This document shows positions 58,637 through 64,000 of a stretch of 64,000 nt of DNA, one piece after another. Within the stretch, counting starts at the first letter, position 1; every line of letters starts with the position of its first letter. The stretch is taken from positions 434,001 through 498,000 of the forward strand of contig CAZNWJ010000001.1 in the NCBI GenBank assembly GCA_964576925.1, read 5' to 3'. The notes beneath the pieces were generated by a model. The model was given only the letters and a program-made list of their open reading frames with translations. It did no database searches and had not been told where the DNA came from. The stretch comes from JADJGC01 sp964576925 (GTDB taxonomy: Bacteria > Zixibacteria > MSB-5A5 > CAIYYT01). The position numbers were made by a program, and so were the translations under genes.

Positions 58637-58815
58637 CTCCTCCAAGACTCTGGTGGGTTTAACAGATCAATCCAATACTTGCCAGTCTCGACGAACACTG
58701 CATCGAACTCTATTCCTTCTCTGGCTTCGGAAGGTAACGCACCGATGTGCGCGAGCAATGCGAAGGGCGTTTGGCGCTGCAGATTCGGCAAGCAGGCGAT
58801 ACTGAAAGCCGAAGG

Positions 58816-60453
58816 CTATCTGCTCGCAGCGCATAGTGCCGGTCCGCCGGCAAACACGTGATGTATGAGATAGACGGCATCGGTTATGTTCGCTTTTCCA
58901 TCACCATTCAGGTCTCCCGAATGCAGATCCATGGGAGCAGCCCCGTCGGCAAAGAGATACTGAACGAGACTGACGGCATCGGCAACGGTAACTTCCCCTG
59001 AACCGTCCACGTCGCCACAGCGATAGACCTGTGACAATTTGAAGAGCCCCAACTCCCATTGGTCATCCGGAAGTTGACTTATTCCTCCCACGAATACATC
59101 TGGCGTATGTTGTGCAGTAATGAATCTCGGATAGTCCGAGAAATTGTTGTCGCCCGTAGCATCATAGAAGTGAAACCACTGCCGCTCTCCACGCGAATCA
59201 TACTTTACACTGACAATGACAAAACTTCTTGGTATTGAGACCTGCGGGACGCTCTGTCCCGTGACATAAACATTGTCGTTGGAATCGAGGTCGAATGTAA
59301 GTGCGTAGTCCCACCCGGCAAACGATGGAATTCCATTGAAATGCTCGGTTCGCGTCCAGACAGTGTCTCCGGCAGGAGAGTACTTGACTGTGAAGAGACC
59401 ATATTCTCCGTCAGCAAAACCTCCACCGCAAATGACGATGTCTCCATGGCTGTCGATCACTACCCTTTTTGGCCCGCGATTAGATCGGTACTTGGCAGGT
59501 AAGTACCTAGTCCAGAGCGAATCACCGTCGCAATTCAGTTTCGCGGTTCCATAACCTTGCCCCGGTATCAGCGAGGTGATCTCTCCCGTCACGTACACGT
59601 TCATTTCGTCGTCAATGACGAGGGCAAACGGTTCGCCGAGGTCAGACATATCCAATTGCGACGTCCATGCCATCGTACCGTCTTCCAGGTACTTGACAAC
59701 AAGGTAGTCAAATCGGTTGCTGAGCAAGTTGCCCCCAAATGTGGATCCGGTCACGTAGACGTTCTTCGCTTTGTCTACTGCGATGTCGTGCGGATAATCG
59801 TAAGATCGACGTGGAATGTGCAAGATCCGAACCCAGGCGGTATCGCCGTTAGCGAAGAACTTGGCTGTTGCATAGCCAAATCCCTCGCAGGTCCAGTTTT
59901 CAAAAGGAGAACCCAGGTAGTATATGTTCCCCGTGTCATCCGACAGTAACTTCTGCGCAATGAACTCACACCCAGAGGGATTGAGGTCCCCCGTCCATCT
60001 AAACCAATTCGTGTTGCCCTCGGGATCTACTGAGAGCAGATATCCGTGCCCGCCCGTGTCAGGGAATACGCTTCCAATACCGGCCAGCACACAAGTCCCG
60101 GAAGAATCAATGGCCATTGCTCTGACATCGGCCCAAACGAGACCAAAGTCGCCGTGCGTTCTTGACCAAAGAAGGTCTCCGACTGACGAGTACTTGATGA
60201 TTACAACATTGGACTCCCTACTGGCATGCGAAGAAGCGTAAAAGTTCCCGAAACCATCGGTATCAAAATGTGTAAACATTTCTGCTTGAGCACTCTGGGC
60301 GTAATATGAGGCGCCGATAGGAACCGTAACTCGCCACGCCGTTCGCACGGTGTCCTGTGCCAGGGACTGCGATTCCCAAGCGGCAATGATCGCCGAGAGT
60401 TGGAACACCACTGCCAGGAAGGTCATTCTTGCTTGTTTCCGAAGCGCACGCAC
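58816..60453 (-). CDS. Secreted beta-propeller (SBBP-like) dockerin protein
   Basis: The 545-residue exported protein begins at GTG 60453, which has AGGAGG seven bases upstream and gives RALRKQARMTFLAVVF, a normal signal peptide. A series of SBBP-like propeller blades follows (AVDKAKNVYVTGSTFGGN, IDDEMNVYVTGEITS, DLDSNDNVYVTGQSVP). Two dockerin-like repeats close it: CGDVDGSGEVTVADAVSLVQ and GDLNGDGKANITDAVYLIHH. It lies 11 bases after the stop of the larger SBBP gene and is probably co-transcribed. Its role is extracellular and unknown. Confidence 0.88.
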   Translation of the reverse strand: MRALRKQARMTFLAVVFQLSAIIAAWESQSLAQDTVRTAWRVTVPIGASYYAQSAQAEMFTHFDTDGFGNFYASSHASRESNVVIIKYSSVGDLLWSRTHGDFGLVWADVRAMAIDSSGTCVLAGIGSVFPDTGGHGYLLSVDPEGNTNWFRWTGDLNPSGCEFIAQKLLSDDTGNIYYLGSPFENWTCEGFGYATAKFFANGDTAWVRILHIPRRSYDYPHDIAVDKAKNVYVTGSTFGGNLLSNRFDYLVVKYLEDGTMAWTSQLDMSDLGEPFALVIDDEMNVYVTGEITSLIPGQGYGTAKLNCDGDSLWTRYLPAKYRSNRGPKRVVIDSHGDIVICGGGFADGEYGLFTVKYSPAGDTVWTRTEHFNGIPSFAGWDYALTFDLDSNDNVYVTGQSVPQVSIPRSFVIVSVKYDSRGERQWFHFYDATGDNNFSDYPRFITAQHTPDVFVGGISQLPDDQWELGLFKLSQVYRCGDVDGSGEVTVADAVSLVQYLFADGAAPMDLHSGDLNGDGKANITDAVYLIHHVFAGGPALCAASR

Positions 60454-60464
60454 TCGCAAACCTC

Positions 60465-62906
60465 CTAACACGCCGCGCAAGGCGCGGGTCCACCGGCGAA
60501 GATGTAATTGATCAGATAAACCGCATCCGAAATCGTAACGATGGAATTGCAGTCGGCATCGCCATTCAGCAAGGGATTCGGAGCCGGCCCGCCGGCAAAG
60601 ATGAAATTTATCAAGTAGACGGCGTCAGATATCGTGGCAATCCCATTGCCATCGGCGTCACCGCAGGTGGGGATCCGCAACTTGGCAACGAATGCGTCAA
60701 GGTCCGAGCCGCCAACACCATCGTATGGATTCACTATGGGAAAGTTGCCAGAGTAGGTATCACCACAAATATAAACGCATTCACCAGACGAGTTAACGCC
60801 GACGCTAATGGACTGGGCGACGTCCTGCTGCGTACCACCCAAATAGGAACCGTAATGAAGAGTTGCAAGGGAAGGGTCAAGTTTCGCAACGAAGATATCT
60901 TCGGGGCCGTCCAAGGAGGCGTCGATTGCGTTTTTGAGCGGGAAGTCCGGGGAGCGGGTTGACCCCGCAACATAGACGAGTCCGGCATCGAGCGCCAGAC
61001 TGTTCCCTGCTCGATATGAGTTTTCCCACGAGAAATATTCGTCGTTCTGACCACCAAGATAGGTACATGCCAACAGCACGTTTCCCGAACTATTGAAGCG
61101 AGCCACAAAGGCGTCTCGTTTGTCACGGATTTCATCAAAGGATCCGGTCGTCGCAAGTCCGTCAGAGGCCGCGGACCCGTAGACGACGATATCGCCAGGG
61201 CTTGAACTGGTGTCACGGCATATCGACTTGCCAATGTCCGGGTACGGGCTGCCGGCATCATTGGCGCCTCCAAAGTATGTGCTAAGAATGGGATATAGTT
61301 GGCCATTTCCGGCAACCGCGAATTGGCAGACGAAAGCATCACCATAGTTGTCAGCAAGCGTCTGGTCGTAGGCGTTTGCTGTAGGAAAGTTGCTTGAGTT
61401 CGTTGTGCCAGTGAGGCACGGTGTGCCGACGCTGGTCCATTGGCTAATCCCAAGTCCACGGTCAGTCTGTGTTCCACCAATATAGGTGCTGTAGATCGGT
61501 GCTGATGGAGGCACCCAGAAGGGCGATTCCCAGCGAAGTCTGGTGCAGAATGCGTCAGACAGCCCATTGTGAGTAGCATCAAACGCATTTGCGGTCGGAA
61601 AATCGGAAGACGATGTGCTGCCCACCACTATCACATCGATCCAACCTTGGGACTCAGTGATTCTAAGCGAGGCGGCAAGTCCCTGACCATAGTCCCTTCC
61701 GGTACCACCCAGGTACGTGCTCATGAAGAGCTCATCACCATCCCTACTGAGCGCAGTTGCAAACGCATCTTCCAACCCGTTATGCGTATTATCGTAGGGC
61801 AACATACGGGGAAACCCTCCAGCGTCTGTATACCCGGTGAGCAAAATGGCGTCGTCGGCAATCGCATCTATCAGCAAGTCGCAAATTGTTTCGTCACCGA
61901 AGCCTCCAATGAAGGTGCTGAAGACAAGTGCAGAGCCTGCCGGATTGAATTTGGAGACGAATCCGTCTGTGGGTACATTGTGCGTCAGATCGAAGGCGCC
62001 TGACGTCACCGGAAACAGCGCCGAACTTGTGGAGCCCGCAACGTAGACTGTATCCTGAAAGACCCGTACTGCCGTTCCTTCATCTCCGCCCGCGGCACCT
62101 AAGTACGTACTAAACACGAGGCCCGGCGCTAACGCGATTGCCTGCGATTGGTCTTGACCGCCGTAAAACGCGAGTCCCAGAGTGCTGCTGTCCAAAAGGC
62201 GTGTACATATCCCTCTGATTCTATTGTCACCGCTGGTTGAGCCGTGGACTGGCGGCGCCATCGTCTCAAGGTCACCCCAAGGAGTTTCGAGCTGCAGCTT
62301 GCCGTCGCCGTCGATCAGTAGTGAAGACACGTTGTCATACACGATTAGCACTTGGCCCAGGTCGGCACCGGGAGAAATCTCAAGCTTACATTCAAGCTGC
62401 TGGTTGGCATTCGCGAATGTTAGATTGATACCATCAAAGATGTTTTCATAGGTGATCGATTCGTAATTCGGAACGTCAGTACGCCACTTAGCTGGATCGT
62501 CACCAAGGAAATAGTTGCACTTGTAGTCGATGAGACGGTCGGCGCGTACATGAACATCTGGGTTGAGATTTTTGAAGCGTGCCCTTATCATCAAAACCTC
62601 GTATTCGGCGGGCGCGGGAATCGCTTCCGCCACCGACGCCGCGTCGAAAGGCGAGGTTTCTGGGGTGCTCTTTCCTCGTGTGAACTGGTAATAGACTCCG
62701 TCTTTCGCAAACCAGTAGACCGTACCCCGATCGCTGGCGCGGAACAGGATTTCGTCGGGCCATTGCCCCAGGTTTTTTGTGAACGTCGCCGGCATCTCGG
62801 TGAGATAGCGTTTTGCTTCGACCATCGTGCCGGCCGTCGTTGCGGCTGAAGTCCCCATGAGCATTAGGCTCATTGCAAGCATGCTTAACTTAATCCACCT
62901 CTTCAT
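60465..62906 (-). CDS. Large SBBP-repeat dockerin protein
   Basis: The 813-residue exported protein has the ATG at 62906, eight bases after AAGGAG, and a signal peptide (MKRWIKLSMLAMSLMLMGTS). An N-terminal beta domain (TFTKNLGQWPDEILFRASDR, then YENIFDGINLTFANANQQLE) corresponds to the DUF7948-type module that usually precedes SBBP repeats. Several SBBP blades of about 50 residues follow (FSTYLGAAGGDEGTAVRV, STYIGGTQTDRGLGIS, GSYLGGTQQDVAQSISVG). Two dockerin-like repeats end it: CGDADGNGIATISDAVYLIN and CNSIVTISDAVYLINYIFAG. It probably forms an extracellular beta-propeller scaffold. Confidence 0.9.
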   Translation of the reverse strand: MKRWIKLSMLAMSLMLMGTSAATTAGTMVEAKRYLTEMPATFTKNLGQWPDEILFRASDRGTVYWFAKDGVYYQFTRGKSTPETSPFDAASVAEAIPAPAEYEVLMIRARFKNLNPDVHVRADRLIDYKCNYFLGDDPAKWRTDVPNYESITYENIFDGINLTFANANQQLECKLEISPGADLGQVLIVYDNVSSLLIDGDGKLQLETPWGDLETMAPPVHGSTSGDNRIRGICTRLLDSSTLGLAFYGGQDQSQAIALAPGLVFSTYLGAAGGDEGTAVRVFQDTVYVAGSTSSALFPVTSGAFDLTHNVPTDGFVSKFNPAGSALVFSTFIGGFGDETICDLLIDAIADDAILLTGYTDAGGFPRMLPYDNTHNGLEDAFATALSRDGDELFMSTYLGGTGRDYGQGLAASLRITESQGWIDVIVVGSTSSSDFPTANAFDATHNGLSDAFCTRLRWESPFWVPPSAPIYSTYIGGTQTDRGLGISQWTSVGTPCLTGTTNSSNFPTANAYDQTLADNYGDAFVCQFAVAGNGQLYPILSTYFGGANDAGSPYPDIGKSICRDTSSSPGDIVVYGSAASDGLATTGSFDEIRDKRDAFVARFNSSGNVLLACTYLGGQNDEYFSWENSYRAGNSLALDAGLVYVAGSTRSPDFPLKNAIDASLDGPEDIFVAKLDPSLATLHYGSYLGGTQQDVAQSISVGVNSSGECVYICGDTYSGNFPIVNPYDGVGGSDLDAFVAKLRIPTCGDADGNGIATISDAVYLINFIFAGGPAPNPLLNGDADCNSIVTISDAVYLINYIFAGGPAPCAAC

Positions 62907-63031
62907 GGAGGATTTCTCCTTAGCTGCATTGGTGACGTGCATCAATTCATAGTCCTTGCTTCTCAAGGCCAATATCGGCCACTCTTTAACTCAGGCGGCT
63001 CGGCCTCAAGGCAAGTCCCTTTTTGCCGCCG

Positions 63032-63490
63032 CTAACAGTGCGGGGGTGGTCCGCCTGCGAAGATGTAATTAATCAGAAGGACGGCGTCAGATATCGAGAT
63101 GAGATCATTGCCGTCTGCATCCCCCCGGCACAGCGGATAGGGTGCAAGACCACCACCAAAAATGTAGGTGATCAGGAAGACGGCGTCCGAGATAGTGAAA
63201 AAGCCATTGGCATCAGCATCCCCGCACAAGCTGCATGCCGTCGAGTCAGTGGGTTGCCAGTAACCTGAACCCATCCGGTAGTTCCCCGAAGTTCCGAAAC
63301 CGACGGCAGCCTGACCAACTGTTCCGGCGACTTGATATCCGGAGGAAGTGCCAGTCTCGTTTCCGCCTGACGCAACGACTTCCCAGTCTATTTTCTTCGC
63401 CGCAAATGCTTCGGTGTGCCCTCCGACCAGGGTGTCGAACAGAATCACCATGGCGACGCCGACCAAGTTACAGAGAGTATTCGATGTCAT
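63032..63490 (-). CDS. Small secreted dockerin protein
   Basis: The 152-residue product has a signal peptide (VGVAMVILFDTLVGGHTEAF). It has the same middle motif as the gene at 37810 (WEVVASGGNETGTSSGYQVA, then GTVGQAAVGFGTSGNYRMGS) and two dockerin-like repeats, CGDADANGFFTISDAVFLIT and GDADGNDLISISDAVLLINY. Its start overlaps the stop of the gene at 63487 by four bases, so the two are translationally coupled. It is the intact relative of the pseudogene at 55797. Confidence 0.85.
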   Translation of the reverse strand: MTSNTLCNLVGVAMVILFDTLVGGHTEAFAAKKIDWEVVASGGNETGTSSGYQVAGTVGQAAVGFGTSGNYRMGSGYWQPTDSTACSLCGDADANGFFTISDAVFLITYIFGGGLAPYPLCRGDADGNDLISISDAVLLINYIFAGGPPPHC

Positions 63491-63990
63491 TTCGGAACTC
63501 CTCCAGTCACGGGTGAAGCCAACTGTGGCGGCTGATGCGAGTTGAAATCGATACCTTGCTCCGCCGGTTTGCGAAAGGCATCCGGGTGAACAAATAATCC
63601 GCGTTCTTCGGAGCGCTTGTCGACTTCTATCTGGATGCGATTTGTATTTGCGAACGGATCTTGTCGAATACCGGTTACTTGCCAGGATGCTCTTGTGTGC
63701 GGCTTATCGGTCATGATGACGAAACGGTTATCGAGGATTTCGTCCACCACGACAGCCTGCGCGAAGCCACCAATCACGGTGAGTTGATAACGAAAGTACC
63801 GGTTGAGGGCGCCAAACCAATCCGGCAAGACAACCGTCGCGTATCCGTTGTCGTCGGCCACCGGATCGGCGTTGCTGTCCATAAGACGACCTTGATAGCT
63901 GATTTTGGACGGGGCCGTGGCTGTGGCAGTTTCCATTGAGAGCAGAATGCTCACAATGCTCAAGAGCCTGAGAGATTTCACAAAAGACAT
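63487..63990 (-). CDS. Fibre-type secreted protein, apparently internally deleted
   Basis: The 167-residue product has a signal peptide (LRLLSIVSILLSMETATATA) and then KISYQGRLMDSNADPVAD, the first strand of the same N-terminal domain as the fibre protein at 56243. It passes directly to DNGYATVVLPDWFGALNRYF and YQLTVIGGFAQAVVVDEILD, then VTGIRQDPFANTNRIQIEVD. This second part is the kind of stretch found at the C-terminal end of S74-type fibre proteins. The rest of the first domain, the repeats and the S74 motif are missing, so it looks like a fusion by deletion. The frame is open, so it may still be expressed. Confidence 0.75.
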   Translation of the reverse strand: MSFVKSLRLLSIVSILLSMETATATAPSKISYQGRLMDSNADPVADDNGYATVVLPDWFGALNRYFRYQLTVIGGFAQAVVVDEILDNRFVIMTDKPHTRASWQVTGIRQDPFANTNRIQIEVDKRSEERGLFVHPDAFRKPAEQGIDFNSHQPPQLASPVTGGVPK

Positions 63991-64000
63991 TTCGTACCCC

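Overview
The window reads as chromosome of an uncultured-type Gram-negative bacterium of the FCB superphylum, most likely a Zixibacteria-like lineage. This is inference, not a database result. It rests on a TonB-dependent receptor, lipoproteins and a GmhA-type sugar isomerase (outer membrane), on many small secreted proteins ending in dockerin-like calcium repeats, on an archaeal-type geranylgeranylglyceryl phosphate synthase, and on moderately high GC with compact operons. No rRNA, complete tRNA, CRISPR array, prophage or intact insertion sequence was seen.

Replication and segregation core (1-22.3 kb). A partial 2'-5' RNA ligase-like gene is followed on the minus strand by gyrA, gyrB, a DUF721/DciA gene and recF. 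On the plus strand follow an HtrA-like protease, rpmH-rnpA-yidD-yidC-mnmE, then mnmG-rsmG-parA-parB, an M23 peptidase, a bactofilin, a membrane protein and a MoxR ATPase. dnaA and dnaN, which often lie between recF and rpmH, are absent. A perfect parS site overlaps the end of mnmG, and two perfect DnaA boxes plus weaker ones lie just after the bactofilin gene, making that gap an oriC candidate. Three secreted or membrane genes at 12.3-14.5 kb sit among copies of a 170-bp intergenic repeat.

Envelope and glycan locus (22.3-35 kb, minus strand). A histidine kinase/response regulator pair precedes two nucleotide-sugar SDR enzymes, an exosortase, an EpsI-like partner, a UbiA-type decaprenyl-phosphate phosphoribosyltransferase-like enzyme, a DUF6599-like lipoprotein and a beta-helix dockerin protein. 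A YhaM-like nuclease gene follows, and a MaeB malic enzyme lies upstream.

Mixed metabolism (35-52.8 kb). This part holds a large uncharacterised protein, a DUF134/NifX-like pair with a palindromic operator candidate, a small dockerin protein, and an operon of GGGP synthase plus an unusual sugar-isomerase/double-CDGSH fusion. alaS and recX come next, then a three-gene metal-uptake-like TonB operon, DUF1697, a methyltransferase and a membrane protein with a spermidine-synthase-like domain.

Secreted-protein region (52.8-64 kb, minus strand). After about 840 bp with no convincing gene, there is a run of exported proteins: an LVIVD/fibronectin lipoprotein, a decayed dockerin gene, a trimeric-fibre-like protein with about two dozen 22-residue repeats and an S74 autoproteolytic end, two beta-propeller dockerin proteins, a small dockerin protein, and an apparently internally deleted fibre-type protein. 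These look like surface or secreted components. No cohesin is visible in the window.
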